Source of the DNA: Amia ocellicauda
Taxonomy: Eukaryota > Chordata > Actinopteri > Amiiformes > Amiidae
Length of the DNA stretch: 64,000 nt
Direction: 5' to 3'
Assembly: GCF_036373705.1 (NCBI RefSeq)
Contig: NC_089858.1
Span: 38,031,137-38,095,136, forward strand
A program made the translations under genes and the position numbers. Positions within the stretch are counted from its first letter, which is position 1. Each line of letters opens with the position of its first letter. The notes under the pieces were generated by a model. It was not told the origin of the DNA, made no database searches, and was given only the letters and a program-made list of their open reading frames with translations. Shown piece after piece: positions 19,902-33,409 of this stretch.

Positions 19902-21923
19902 ATGAGACCACTACTCCTCTTCTATGTGTTGTACCTGGTGTGTGTGTGCCTGGGGGTGCTGTGCGTGGCATTCGTCTCCTACTGGAACCACCATTGGCGC
20001 GGGGGGTTTGCTTGGGATGGCTCCGGGCTGCAGTTTAACTGGCATCCCGTGCTGATGGTGACTGGCCTGGTTGTGTTGTATGGGAATGGTGAGTCAAGGG
20101 TGGAGAGTATTATTACTGACTGTGTGGCAGGGATAAAGTTGACTTCATTGCTATGTTATGCCACTGTGAAATGCATGGATACAATTATTGTTTATTGATT
20201 GATTTTGAGGAATTTAATTAAAACATTATAAGATGTTATAATGTCCCATTCCAGCTGTCCTTTGCATGCATAAATACAATGTACACATGAGCATTAAGCA
20301 AGAGCAAGCAAGGATGCCACCTCCTGGTTAAAGACATGTATATTGTACTTCATTAAGACACTCATCTCTCTCTTTGTGCTGTAGCGGCTGTGCTGTACCG
20401 AATCCCCCTGACCTGGGGGCAGAATAAGCTGCCCTGGAAGTTGCTGCACGCTGTGCTGATGTTCATGGCCCTAATCATGTCCATAGTAGGCCTCTGCGCT
20501 GTCTTTGACTTCCACAACAAGGGTGGTACCCCCAATGTCTACTCGCTGCACAGCTGGCTGGGGATCTCCACAGTGGTGCTCTTCACTGCGCAGGTAACTG
20601 AGGTGCCCCTCTCTTCTACAGCAGACTGGTATAACTGTAGCACCATCCCAGCTCCGCAGTGCAAGAGAGGCGTTCTTTCAGTAGCAGACTCTTTTCGTCT
20701 CTTCCCACAGTGGGCTCTGGGCCTAGGTGTGTTCCTGCTGCCCTACTCTCCAGTAGAGCTGCGCAAATTGGTCAAGCCGGTGCACGTGTGGATGGGCAGT
20801 GCCATCTTCATCCTGAGCATTGTGTCCTGCATCTCCGGTATCAACGAGAAGCTCTTCTTCTCTCTGTAAGCCACCTCGTCGCTCTGCGGTGTCAGGATGT
20901 GTTGTGTCGTTTTTTGGGTGCAGTTCTAGTTGTGCATGGGGTTCCATTTCAGTGTGACATCTGTATCTATTGCTGATCGGTACTGTGCATTTATGTGACT
21001 AATTATAATAATTATACAGTTTAATTGCATGTGAGAGTACATCTGTGGTTGAGTGTGAATGTACGCTGTAATTATATAGTGTGTGTTGTAGTTCTCGGTG
21101 TCAACAAGGCATTCGGATCTTCTGTCTATCTTATATCTCCCATTCGTTATTTGGGGAGGATTGTATAGTCAAGTACGGCAGATATCTTGAGTATGTGTTA
21201 GTGTAAGGACAATGCTTGTCTTTGAATTGTATAGGAGTTGCAGATTTTGAGCGGTCCATTTTGTTCAGCAGAAAATCCAAGCACAATGATCTAAAATCTA
21301 ATGATCCTTACAGGAGACGTGTTTTCTTGTAAGTGCTTGCTTTTATATGCAAATTTGAAGCATTTTCGGTGAATCTGTGTGTGTTTCTTCGCTGCGTCTC
21401 TACAGGAAAGGGGGCAGCAATGTGACGAAGCCATACTCGGCCCTGCCCCCAGAGGCAGTCTTTGCCAACTCATTGGGCGTCTTGATCGTTGCCTTTGGAC
21501 TGGTCGTCTTGAAGATCCTGTCCAATCAGACGTGGGAGAGGCCGGAGGCGGGCCAAGTGGACGGGAGCTCTCGAGTGAGTATGGAGACTCGTTCAGAAAA
21601 GGGAGACGTACCTGCTTCCTTTCCCACTTCCTGTGTAGTGCACAACGACTTGCTAGACTATTACACCATTTTCTTGCAGTGACAGGACACTCCATTTTAC
21701 ACAGTGTTTTTTCACTTTATATTCAATATGTGTGTCAATATGTAAACTAGGCCTCTAGTGAAAAATCCTAGAATACATTTTTCTATGTAAATACATGGGT
21801 TAACAAATTGTAGTAATACTCTGATTTCCATCTGATGACTTAGCTAGAGAGTTTTCCAGTATTTCTTGTTTTGTGACCACATGTTTTTCTGATTCACAGC
21901 CGCTGCTACATGACGAGAACTGA
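19902..21923 (+). CDS. cyb561a3: Cytochrome b561 family member A3, lysosomal ascorbate-dependent ferric reductase
   Basis: Five coding exons join in phase: 19902-20088, 20385-20593, 20711-20865, 21406-21574 and 21900-21923. They give 247 residues, close to the 242 of the human protein. It is a six-helix membrane protein that passes electrons from cytosolic ascorbate through two hemes to Fe3+ on the lumenal side of late endosomes and lysosomes. The four expected heme-ligating histidines are visible: H48 (FNWHPVL), H84 (KLLHAVL), H118 (SLHSWLG) and H157 (PVHVWMG). Other family hallmarks are YWRGGFAW-like HHWRGGFAW, SGINEKLFFSL and LPPEAVFANS. The C-terminus RPLLHDEN is a dileucine-type signal consistent with lysosomal sorting. 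The start lies 10 bases after acceptor CTCCCACCCAG. It appears intact and complete. Confidence 0.95.
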
Positions 21924-22215
21924 TATTTGCAGAGAATTAAGTTTCCTTTGAAGGCCAACACCAGGATGTGGGAGTGAGTGTAGCTGGCCTAGGGCAACAA
22001 TGAGGAGTTGGCACAGTCCCCACACAGGTGCTGCTTCTAGATCAGTGATGCTAAATGGAAAAACCCTGCTTTCACAAAAATTATAATTATAATTTATATT
22101 TATAGGAGCTGATGGGCAAATATTTCATCAATATACAGAATGGAGAAATGTGTTCGTCATTATCGGTATTAAAGAATCAGAACATACATTCCCCTTTCAA
22201 ATTGCATTCCGCCTG

Positions 22216-22242
22216 TAAGTGTGTGTGTGTGTGTGTGTGTGT
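22216..22242. repeat. (GT)n microsatellite
   Basis: Thirteen GT units within the presumed 3' UTR of cyb561a3, followed by an AT repeat. Confidence 0.85.
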
Positions 22243-22391
22243 AATATTTTATATCATTATATATATATATTTGCGTGTGTGTTTCAATGGCTAAAACTGC
22301 ATTGGCTGACAGCTGTGAGCTACTGCTGGTGAGGTTGATGTGATTAAGCAAACAAAGACTGCAGGAATGTTAAATGAATTTCTGAATGTTA

Positions 22392-22397
22392 AATAAA
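22392..22397 (+). terminator. Candidate poly(A) signal of cyb561a3
   Basis: AATAAA about 470 bases after the stop codon, in AT-rich sequence. It is the first good hexamer downstream of the last exon. Confidence 0.4.
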
Positions 22398-22399
22398 AG

Positions 22400-25300
22400 T
22401 ATTTTCATTAAAGGTTTGAACTGTCCTGCTGTTCAAACATGCTCAGAAATCGATTTCAACATTTGTTTGTTGTGTGGTGTACCACATTATATTAAAATCA
22501 CATTTAGGGTACAATTGGAAATTATGTATCTGCCTAGTTGTTAGCATTTAATTTCAAAATTTTATATGATGATCTGCGATTAATAAAACATTTACCCTGG
22601 ATTGCCATTGAATAGTCAACTGATGCACTGGGCCCTTTTGTGTGTTTAAGTTCTGTAATTTCTCATCCATCCTTAATGATTTTCAGCAACCTATCTATTC
22701 TTTTGTTATTCTGTTCCTGATTTTTGGTTTTGAGATTCTGTTTTATAGCCATGCCACAAAGTTTTATATCCTACTTTCACATGATGTACCCTTTGTATAA
22801 TAGGCAATGTGATTCCCATCCTGTTGAACAGCATCCAAAGGTAGCAGGAGTTAGCAGTCTACCAAAGTGGTTATCTTTTGTTTTTCCCTAAACATGAGAA
22901 ATGTTGACTCGAAAGCTTTCTTGTATATATCAAAGTGGCAGCATCCATCTAGAGAATATTTGGAATTGGGAAATTGGACAGCTTGGGAAATATCAAATCC
23001 ATCCAGCCCCCCCACCCCCTTTCTTGTCTGAAGCTGTCTTTTGAATTCAGTAGCTATTTCTAGCCTTGTCAAATTCTAAATGCCTTTTGATAAGTCAAAA
23101 ATCCAGATATAAAGATTCTTTAACTTCTTATTTATTTATTGATCTTACCCCTCCCTTTTCACTCTCAGTGCCCTGTAATCTTTGAAGTATTTTTGAAGAG
23201 TGGGTGTCGGGTTTGTGTTTCCCTCTGAGGTTGTGTTTCTGATTCCAGTGAACACTTATGTGCCTAAAATATGTGACCAAACATCCCAGCTTCTTCCAGC
23301 TGTAGCTTTAAGCAAATATCACGAAGCTACGACTGATTTCAGCTGCTCTTTAAAGAGGTAATCTAGCAGGGCTGTCTTGTTGCCAGTAAACTGGAATCAG
23401 AATCAGTAATTGTAAGTATTAGGTGATGAAGGATCATGAAAGGATTTCAGGGTAAACCGTTCTGACTCCAGAAGCGCACTGGCAAATTAAATCCAAGTCG
23501 GTTAGTGTCTTGTCAGCAGATGCGAGTCCTGCAATTTGGGAGATCAGAGCAGGGCTCCAAGATGTGAACATCTTCACAGTGGGGGGGCTCCTCTCTCTGA
23601 TCATGTGCCTGTGGATCAGGCAGGGTACAGCTCGGCAGGAGGTCGGCCCAGGGAGACCCTCATCAGCACAGAGATACGCCAGCTGTAACTGATCACATTA
23701 TAGAGACGTGCACAGCAGTCTGCAGAACAGCACAATCCTGGTGGACTGGCCAGCTGAAGTTGGCTGAAGCCTTGCTACTTGTTGTATGATTTGGATTGTG
23801 CATCCCTCAAAGGAATTAAACACTTTACCATATGTATTTAAACTTTTCAAATGCTGCTTTGATCATTTTGATCCGTTTTAATGAATGAAATCATCTGCAA
23901 ATAGTGCTTTAGGTATGTACTAGCCACCATAGTTTGCTTGTGGAAAATAATTAAATATAGACACACTCACGTGATACCAGAATATCGCTGTGACTCTAAT
24001 TAAATGAGCAAATGCCCAGGAAATGCAAATTAAACAAATAATAATAATAATTTTGCCTAAAAGTAGATTTTTCTTTTATGGTCATTTTCTTTTCATAGTT
24101 TAAAGCAAAGCACAAACCTAAAGATTGTCTAATGAGAAATCTGAACAGGAACTGAGAAGACTCGGTGTGTTCTCGGATGTGAGGGTCTCACTCAAGGGGA
24201 ATTTGTTGCGTCACAATGAAAGGCTGGAGGCAGAACAAGGTGGGTTATTAGACGTTCTAATGACAAAATCTGTCAGTGAGCTGGAATTCAAATTATATGT
24301 ATGTAGGTTTATGAAATCAATCACTTGGGGATATATATATATGTTAATTGTATAGTCCTGGATATATATCAAGCACAGATTTCAGCTGTGGAATCATTCT
24401 TATTTCGATCCCATGTATCTCTTGTATGTTTCACATGTGTCTTTGAAAAGGACCTATTTTCAGTGAAACATACACAGGAAACTCGTAGCAGCATTTACAG
24501 AGGAAATGGGTCTCACCCATATACTTTAAAGTGTAAGTTGCAGTTATTCTTCAGGCTTTGGCCATTTAACACTAACTACAATGGGGTACTGTAGGAAACT
24601 AAAATAGCAGATTAAATAGCATTATTCAACTTAATTCTTCAAAATTGATTCCAATAATCTCTTGCTCACCAAAAACTAATAATACCAACAACAACAACTT
24701 GGGAGCTCAGCATGGGGCTCTCCGTTCATTTCATACTTTTCTGATTTGATTCCCCGCCAAGCTGTCTCTCTGTATCCAAATACAGGTCTGCATGATGTAC
24801 AGAGGATCAGTCAGAGATTGCTGAGAAACTCCAGGAAGTAAAAATCCCACATCGTTTTTAAAGATGACAATATTACTCTATTTTGTTTTCCATAAGGGTC
24901 ATTCCTCTAGGTAAAATCCAGAAATTATGAAAAGGTAATCTTACACATTTCTAGTGTGTAAAAATAATACATTTCCATACATATCAGTTTGGTTTGGGCT
25001 GGTAAATGCACCCATGTATGTTTTGTAAACATATGCATAAACTCACCATACATTTCGGGCAGAAAGAATAGTTCAATGGCACTAGCTGAAGTAAAATCCC
25101 AGTAAAATATATTTATTCTATTGTACTCTTTTTAAATAGATATTACACATCCTCGGGTTATGTCTGATTTCTCCCTTCCTTGTACAATTCTAGGAAAATG
25201 TTTTGATGAACACATTGTTTTGACCTGCTCATGTACAGCTGAGGGATTTTCTCATGCTATATGTAAATGCTTTCTATTTATGCAAACTAGTCTCTTGGTG

Positions 25301-28300
25301 ACTTGTTGGCCAAAACAGCATGTGGCCAATTCCAATATAATAAGCCAATTCAAATATCACCTTTCCCTGTAGTTGGAGAGCAGCTCTTTTGTATGGATAT
25401 GGATGGTATAAGTTAACAGACCGTAACTCTAAAACTGGAGTTTGTTTTTTCATGCTTGACTTGAGATAACATTTCTTAATTCAAAATTTGGCGGAGTGAA
25501 CTCGCAGTCAAACGGATTTGCAGCCTTCCTTGTATAAATTCAGAAGAGTGGCTAAGCTGGTTGTTGTGTAATGTATGACACTGATGCAAATGAACCACAT
25601 GAGCTTCATTAGGACTGACAGCAACAAAGAGATGGGCTTAGGAAACGCCATTGCATAATGTTCGGGTGCAATTTAAATTCCTCGACTCGCACATCTAACT
25701 GTAATTGACCAAACATGCTGAACGCAGCGTGAAAGAACAGTTTGAGAGCGTGCCTTTTGGCGAAGGGGTTGATCAGGGATGAATCACAGTGTAAATGGAG
25801 ACAGTAGGGGGCTCAAATGAGTGATTCCTGTGGTGATTCATTGAAGACAGCCTAAGCAATTCAGATGGGTACTTTAAATATACAAATTAGGCTGCAGTAT
25901 GTGTACTATTCTGGTTTTGTTCTGTTGTTCTTAGCCGATTTTCTGGTGGGAAAGGAAAAATGTAAGTAGAAATAAAGCCATGTTTTAGATTTTCTATGAA
26001 AGAGAGTCCAATTTAGTGCCTGCTTAGGTTTTAAAGCCACTGTGTTTTGTGATGCTGAAGAAATGAATGGTCCAATACTTTCTATTTTTACTATCTCCTG
26101 TGTGGGTGCTGGCAAAAAACATCAGCAGTCTCCCACTTCAGCGTCCCATGTTTTATCATAGGCGCTGCATGACAATTAAAAAAAATCTCTTGCATGTTTT
26201 TCCGTCACTCATCTTGTTGCCTCTTGAAGCTTTTTGGTTGGCCCTCCCGGTACATGGCCCACATTGAACAAGCAAATGCCATAATAAAGACATCAAGTTC
26301 AGAGCATCGTTCAAACTCCAGAAAATGAGGCATAGCCTAGTGTAGGTGCCCTATATATAAAATTAAATCTTTCTTTTAGGTTTGTGTTGGGTTTCTGTAA
26401 TAGCATTTTTATAACAAAGGTTCAAAAAGCACGATTTGAAAGTTTTTTAATGATCTTTTAAAAATATTTTCCTAACTACAAAGAGATCTGAAAATGCTAA
26501 TGCCTTTTTATAGTCTTGACCCTGCCTTAACGTTCCTATCCTAAACAGAATAATGCATTTCTTCAGGAGGCAGTACATCATATGACAGCACAGCAGGTGG
26601 CGAGCTCTCATCTGTAAAACCTTAGAGGGATGACTGATATATGTTCTTGCTTCTGATTGTTTTATGTCCGAGACTTCAAAAACAGGAAGCTGACTTAAAG
26701 CACCGGATAGAAACACTGGTTTGCCGGTTCGCTTTGCTGAAAACAAACAAACAAACAAAAATGTGGATGTGGACCATATATACTTCTATATATACTTTTA
26801 AGTAATAACTGTCCTAATTAAATCAAACTGAATACAATAATCCACAATGACTTTGGATGAAAATATGTCCACTAAAGAAATATGATTTATTTTCAGCTAC
26901 TAGTATTTTAGCACAACAACAAAAAAAAAAGATTTTTAAGATTTCTTTATTTATTGACATATGTGCTTAATTACTTATTTACTTGTATATATTCCCACTA
27001 CATCACCACACAGTGGAAAGGAGTTCTGATACAGTTATCTTTTATAACTGATCCTACAGTTGCAATAAGTGTCGCCACGTTTTAACATCTTGATTCTATG
27101 TAACTTGTTGCATTGATTATTATTATTGGGTCAAATGTACCCATAATGCAGCTGTTATGCGACTCCAGACAGACTTTGATGAAATGCTGATTCTATTCAA
27201 ACTCTTTCACAATCATGGCATTAGAGTTTGCGTTTTAGTGAGAGAAAATATCTTCTAAACCCCAACCTTACCTGCACTGGTAAACATTTTCCGTTCGATC
27301 CCTCTTACAGTTGGTGCGTTCCTTTGGTAAAAAGTTTTCTTTCTTAGAGAATTATGAGAATTATTCAGAGATGCTTAGGTTACCTATTGTTGTTGTATCT
27401 CTACATGTTCAAAGGGATTTTATGATTCATGGTCCAACAAGGAGCTGAAAATGCAAGAACGCTGTCAGACTTTTTTCTGAAGTCTCCCTCCCAGTGTGCC
27501 GGGGTAGAAATGTACATCAGAGAGCACGATACAGAGGCTAGAATAGGAATAGTTACGGAGTGAGGCCTTTATATTACACATGGAAGTATTGTGCTGTGAA
27601 GCCAGATGGGGAAGCTAGGGGCAAAGCGGGGGACATCAGACGATAAAGTACAGAGGCTAGAATCGGAATAGCTAGAGGGAGAGGTCTGCAATTTACAGAT
27701 GAAAACACAACTCTCATACGTGAATTTTTATTTTCCTCCTCCCCGCACACAAACCTCAGCTTGGAGAGCACTGTCCTATTCTGATTAAGCCCGTCTGATC
27801 CAATTTCATAAATATGTTTTGTTTCTTCTGGAGAGGCCTGAATGGCCGTGTTTCGCATGGCCAGCTATGTGGGATGGTTATCGGTGCAGTGAAAGATTCT
27901 TTTAATTCACAGTTTCACAATTGATGTATACGCCAGCAACATGTGATGGCCCTTCCGGATCTCATTTCCTCAGTTAATCAAGATATAAGCCATGCATGGA
28001 CCATAACACAACATCAGTACCGAAAGTGACAACACCATCCCATGTCATTAACTCCTGAGGATGGGGGACCTCCCAACTAACCCACAGGCCTGGGAAGTGA
28101 GAAGTATTGATTAATATTTCTTGGTTAAATACAGCAAGAGCACAGGACAAGAAGTCTGTCACTCTCTGACACAGGGTAGAGGGGAAAAATATCTATCATA
28201 TCTATATCTGTTCTCCTAAAATCCCTTTAATAAAAGATGGGTGAATAAAAAGCTGTAACCTAATCCAAAATAAGGAGAAAGCAACCAAAACTAAACCTAG

Positions 28301-28340
28301 AACTATTGCTTTTCAGACTCTTTTCTCCTTGGTTCAATTC
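22400..28340. other. Intergenic stretch, no gene seen
   Basis: About 6 kb without a convincing exon, RNA gene or named repeat. Only short AT runs and an AAAC repeat near 26741-26760 stand out. Confidence 0.5.
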
Positions 28341-28399
28341 AGAGAAAGACCCTAGCTCCTCCGACAATGGCAGGTAAGTACTTTTCATTCAGGTGGGCT

Positions 28400-28521
28400 T
28401 CCAGACTCCCCTGGGACACCGCGCTCCCCGCCGGATCTTCTCCAGGACGACTCCACCAGGCAGCAACACTATAAAACTCACTGGGAGAGAGCAGGTTCTT
28501 GTGGCTTCACCTTGGCACAAC
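28400..28521 (+). promoter_or_regulatory. Candidate TATA promoter and first exon of an unknown transcript
   Basis: CTATAAAACTCACTGGG at 28469-28485 is a strong TATA box, preceded by a GC-rich stretch (CCGCGCTCCCCGCCGGATC). About 50 bases downstream is a good donor, CAACAG^GTAAGTAG, at 28521/28522. Another donor-like ATGGCAG^GTAAGTA occurs at about 28374. No downstream coding exon was found, so the transcript is unidentified and may be noncoding. Confidence 0.3.
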
Positions 28522-28529
28522 AGGTAAGT

Positions 28530-29782
28530 AGTTTAAAAAATGTATGTACAACTTGTCTTTGTTATTCCCACAGAGCAAAGAGTCCTTCTGGAAAGCAGAG
28601 ATGGAGCCTAGGAATGTATTTCTCAAAAGAGACCTGTTTCTTCTTACACATCTCCCCAAACTCTGTTACTCTATCTCATAGTTACACCACAGAGCTATAC
28701 TTGTTTTCTCGGCTGCCATGTCCGGTAGCCTTGTTAATCACAGGTGGATCTCGTTGATGTGAGACTTTGAGACTTTAATGATTATATAAACAAATATAAT
28801 CATTAAATAATCACAACTAATAATTGGAACATACTCAGATAAATCTAACAAACCAATACATAAAAAAAATAAAAAAAATAAACAGTGATTAAGGCCTGTG
28901 CTTTGGCACTTCACAATACAAACGCTCTGAAATGGGTGGATAGCTGGCATCAAGTGATCAAAAGGCAGAGAGTGTTGAGGCTCCTTTTTTGGGCAGTTCC
29001 AAAGCAATACCCAACACCTGCAGTATACAAATTCCAGAAAGGCATGTGGATTAAATAGGACTGAGCTTTCAAACCACTGACTGGGGAAATGATTCATTAA
29101 TGGGCAGATGGACTGCATTTGAAGAAAATAATTATGGTGAGCGAGCAGAGAAGGGCAAGCCATAAATCAAACAGATTCAGAGATTTCCATGGGAGATGGC
29201 TGATCAATTGAAACAGTTTAATCAAGAAATGGCAGTGGCATTAAAGTAATACAACAAAAGACCCAAAGGCTGGTATGATAACATATAATACGATACAAAA
29301 TGGGGGGAGAGGGGAGGGGAGAGACTTACGTAGTGCAGAAAAAAAATTGCTGAGGATGCAGGAAGTTGCTTAATCCATTTTTGTTGTTAAACATGGCCAA
29401 TAGAAAGCTGGAGTACATAGCAAGATCGAGCAACTGTACAGTAAACCAAACCATGTTTAACATTTGAAATACTACATTCATTATAGTTGTCATTACTTCA
29501 CAAGAATACAAAAATACAGACAGATAAAAAGATTAAAAAGTAGGTTGAAGAGTAAACAGACTTGTTCCTTGTCTGAAGGGAATGTGACAAAACTAAAAGA
29601 AGACGTAATGTTGTCAGACTTCTTAAAAAAAAAAAAAAAAAAAAAGGACAGCTAAAAAAGTTTTTAACATCAGAAGGAATAAATAAATATCCATATCTTA
29701 TTTCAAAGGTTATCTAAGTGCAAGGGCATAACTCAAAACTTGTTGAGGACTTAACCAACATGAACATGAATTAAAAGTTTAA

Positions 29783-29820
<38 letters not shown>

Positions 29821-31229
29821 AATATTGTAGAAGGTACAAAGCTGCAGTCTTACCAATTAAATCTTTGTTTTATGAGAGAGCAGCTAGGCCTGACTGAATG
29901 GCCTATTTAAACAGAAAAACATCCTTAATATCTGATCTCACGTTACTCTTCTATGTTTAGGTAAATAAATGAGAGTAAAGCCTTTATTTTGGTGTTTTGT
30001 TATTGGACATGTACATATATATGGAGTTTATATTAACCCTTCCACTAGGAAGCCTGTCTTGTGTAGGTTACACCTAAGATCACAGGATATGTGGGATAAG
30101 GTACAGAGAGCTGTAATAAGAATACAAGCTTTTCAAATGTGTAATGGTGATATTAAATCCACAGTACACCTCTGGAAGGAACTGCAAGAGACCAGCTTCT
30201 CTCCCATTAAGCTCTAATGATACCTCCTTGAAGAAAAAGAGGTAAGCTAGTGTTTTCTTCTATAATGTTATACTGGCCAGCTCCAAGTCTGAAAGCAATG
30301 TTATTTTAAGCATGAGATGCACCAGTGTTTCATCCTAGTTTGGGCCGGGTGCTTGTCCTTCAAGCCAGTCATTAAAACAAACTACAACAGTGTAACCAGA
30401 GGGGGCTTATTCAGCACAAATGAACATGATCACTGAATCTTTTAAAAACAAGATCCCTGCAGGAAGCTAAATTATCCTGATCTATCAGCTGAGTGTAGCT
30501 AAAGCTCAGACAGGTATCTCACTTTTAGGATATTAGCAAAATAATCTAATTTTAGACTCCTCTGGATTAGGAGATGTATTTTTTCTGCATCAGCTCTGTA
30601 TATATTCTACAAAAAGCTATTTGATAAGGTACCATTTTTGCTAAGGACTGTAATTCAGACAGAAATTAATGCTATGACAGTTACTTGGTGTCCATGCTAA
30701 GCATACACTGATAGCCCTGCTGAAATATTCTTTGTACCAAATTTTTACTTTGTCTTTTTAATATATACTCATGCATTTCCTTTGGTTTTGTGCTATTTAT
30801 CTTTAGAAATATTTTTGTCACACATTTTAAGGATATAGTGTTGTCTAAGCACAAAAGAGGCAGTAAAATAGAAAATCACAATTTGTGACATGACTGTTGT
30901 ATACTTAACATGAACAAAACAAACACAGAAAGCTTCCACAACAATTGTTCATGATGTATCTTTATATACCATGTTGATATCTTTTACAAATTACTCTCAT
31001 AAAGGTATCTAGATGTTAAAATAGTCCTGGGAACAATGCAAGATTTATTGTCTATTGATAAACTGATGCTGTGGTATTACTTTGTGTGACTTGCAAAGAA
31101 AATAAAATCTGTGCCACAAAGAGGTAAATCAAAGCTCTGCATAGATACAAAAAATGATAATACATCATAATGATACATCAATATGTCTTAAAAAGAAAGA
31201 AAATACACATTACACGTTTTAATGGCAGG
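28530..31229. other. Intergenic stretch with simple repeats
   Basis: It holds a 21-base poly(A) at 29625-29645 and an (AC)n run at 29785-29817. No gene seen. The right end is probably the 3' UTR of the dopamine receptor; TTTATT at 31230-31235 is a candidate - strand poly(A) signal. Confidence 0.45.
29785..29817. repeat. (AC)n microsatellite
   Basis: About 16 uninterrupted CA units. Confidence 0.95.
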
Positions 31230-31553
31230 TTTATTTAGCAAATCAATTATCGGATTGATTTTAATATTGACCTGTATCCATACAGAGCTCGTTGTCTATA
31301 AGCATTATCCACTCACTGCAGAATATTTCTTACCTTATTCTGCTCTTCAGTCTCAGCTCCTTTCCATCATTTGTGTAGAATAATAAATAAAATGGTAAGA
31401 ACAGAATTATGTTTAACTTTAACCCCCATGAAATATATACTAATAGTGTGGTACTTGTAAACAAAAATGATACCATTAACCTCACTTGAGTCTAAACCAT
31501 GCTGAAGGAATTGACAGATTGGTGAATGCTGAACTGGAAACTGGTAGCTCTTT

Positions 31554-32954
31554 TCATAATATCGCAGAACCAGTGCTTGGTCTCTGCCCGTGGGTCAGAT
31601 GGCTCTTTGTGCAGAAATCTCCTGCCGGAGGTTTTTCTGCTGGGGTAAAAGGAGTGATCTTGTCCAGTGACACATCTGTCTCGCAGTCCGTGTGGACGAT
31701 GACTGGCAGGCCGTCCACATGCTTGAAGCCACACTCCTCCCTGCAAGAGGTTTGGGCGATCTGGGACACGTCATCAAAAGAGACCTCCTTTTCACTTGGC
31801 TGCCTGACGACATGGGGAAGGAGGTAGGGGTAGCTGAGGGTCCGGATTTCCTTGTTGTTGTTGGTGGTGTCATGGTGGTAGGACACCAATTCATTACTGA
31901 AGTCCACGGTCTCCACTATGTTGCTGGAGCACAGCCGCCCACAGCCCAGCAGGGCAGCGAAGGCCCGGCGGAAATCAGCATTGAAGGCGTAGACGATGGG
32001 GTTGAGGGTAGAGTTGGCCCAACCGAACCAGACAAAAACGTCGAAGGTGGTCTCGCTCACACAAGGGAGATGTTCAGCGTGGTGGATGCCTGGGTTGCAG
32101 AAAGGAACCATGCAGTTAAGGATGAAGAAGGGCATCCAACAGCAAACGAAGACCCCCATGATGATAGAGAGGGTTTTGAGGACCTTGGTCTCCTTCTTGA
32201 AAGTGCTCTTCAGGCCAGTGTCGGGTAGACATCCGTCGGCCCTGCGGCTCTGGGCATGCTCAGCTGCTCTCTCCTGGCTGGAGATGCGGCGGATCTGTCT
32301 CTGAGCTATGCGGTAGATGCGGGTGTAAGTGACAATCATGATGGCCACTGGGATGTAGAAGCTGATCAGGGAGGAGGTGATGGCATAGGTGCGATTCAGG
32401 CTGGAGTCGCAGTTTTCAGAGGAGATCCGGGGAGGTGATCCAACCTCAGGGGGGCTCCCCTCGGCTTTGTGCCAGCTCAGTTGCACTGGGATGAAAGAGA
32501 TGAGAACTGAGAGGGTCCAGGCCACACCAATCATGACCAATGCTGCCCGACGGGTCATCTTGCGCTCGTAGCGGAAAGGGCTTGCGATGGCCCAGTAGCG
32601 GTCCACGCTGATGATGCACAAGTTGAGAATGGAAGCTGTGGAGCACATGATGTCGAAAGCCACCCAGATGTTGCAGAAGCTGCCAAACGGCCAGAACCCT
32701 GCCACCTCGGCCACAGCCCGCCAAGGCATGACCAAGGTGGCCACAAAGAGATCGGAGACGGCCAGAGAGACCACAAAGACATAGGTGACCTTGGAACGGA
32801 GGTGGCGGAATTTCACGACGGCGGCGCACACCAGAGTGTTGCCCAGCAGAGTGCTGAAGATGAACAGGAAGAGCAGGCAGGCGGTCAGCGATTGAGTTAA
32901 AATCCCTTGGATCTTGCTGCCAGCAGTCTCTGAGAGCAAGGTTTCATTGGTCAT
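31554..32954 (-). CDS. drd1c: D1-class dopamine receptor, D1C-like (intronless)
   Basis: A single uninterrupted 466-residue frame. It is a Gs-coupled dopamine receptor of the plasma membrane that raises cAMP. Visible hallmarks: N-glycosylation site N3, amine-binding Asp101 in TM3 (VAFDIMCS), DRY at 118-120, TM5 serines S194/S195/S198, CWMPFF at 272-277, NPIVY at 318-322, the C94-C182 disulfide pair, and likely palmitoylated cysteines 338/342 (LGCGRLC). Intronless coding is typical of the D1 class. The second extracellular loop is short, unlike D5. The tail [20 protein letters not shown] is closest to D1C as I remember that subtype, which fish keep (drd6 in zebrafish usage) and mammals lack. 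The end [13 protein letters not shown] is shared with other D1-class receptors. D1 class is certain; the subtype needs a tree. The frame is intact and presumably functional. Confidence 0.93.
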   Translation of the reverse strand: MTNETLLSETAGSKIQGILTQSLTACLLFLFIFSTLLGNTLVCAAVVKFRHLRSKVTYVFVVSLAVSDLFVATLVMPWRAVAEVAGFWPFGSFCNIWVAFDIMCSTASILNLCIISVDRYWAIASPFRYERKMTRRAALVMIGVAWTLSVLISFIPVQLSWHKAEGSPPEVGSPPRISSENCDSSLNRTYAITSSLISFYIPVAIMIVTYTRIYRIAQRQIRRISSQERAAEHAQSRRADGCLPDTGLKSTFKKETKVLKTLSIIMGVFVCCWMPFFILNCMVPFCNPGIHHAEHLPCVSETTFDVFVWFGWANSTLNPIVYAFNADFRRAFAALLGCGRLCSSNIVETVDFSNELVSYHHDTTNNNKEIRTLSYPYLLPHVVRQPSEKEVSFDDVSQIAQTSCREECGFKHVDGLPVIVHTDCETDVSLDKITPFTPAEKPPAGDFCTKSHLTHGQRPSTGSAIL

Positions 32955-33290
32955 CTTTCACTCCTGCTCTGTCTTGCCTTTTCTTGTTGAATTTCAGATA
33001 GAGATGCCCATATTGACCCTGTGCCAAAATCCCACAGCACCAGCAAACAATACCTTTTTTAAAACAAAACTCATAAAGTTGTATCTGTGTTCCAGGTGCT
33101 ACTTCCTACTTGCGATCTCCCCTTTTCGATTGCTTTACTTTACTTATTCCAAAGCCACTATCCCATTTGTGCCTCCCGGTAGACATCCCAGGCAAGTCCA
33201 TTCTGAACCATGAAGAAACTGTGTCTGCAGCTCAAGCTAATGAACTGCCTGCCAAGTTGAATGAAAAAGGGGGAGGAGGTGGGGAGAGCA

Positions 33291-33292
<2 letters not shown>

Positions 33293-33364
<72 letters not shown>

Positions 33365-33405
33365 GAGAGAGAGATAGAGGGGGGATAGAGACAGAGAGAG
33401 AGAGA
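33293..33405. repeat. (GA)n microsatellite upstream of the dopamine receptor
   Basis: About 35 perfect GA units at 33293-33362, then imperfect GA/GGGGA units to about 33405. It begins roughly 340 bases upstream of the receptor start codon, within the probable promoter or 5' UTR. Confidence 0.95.
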
Positions 33406-33409
33406 GCAG

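Noticed and set aside
31486-32829. Several open frames overlapping the dopamine receptor on both strands
   Set aside because: They are shadows of the receptor gene, GC-rich and without any domain.
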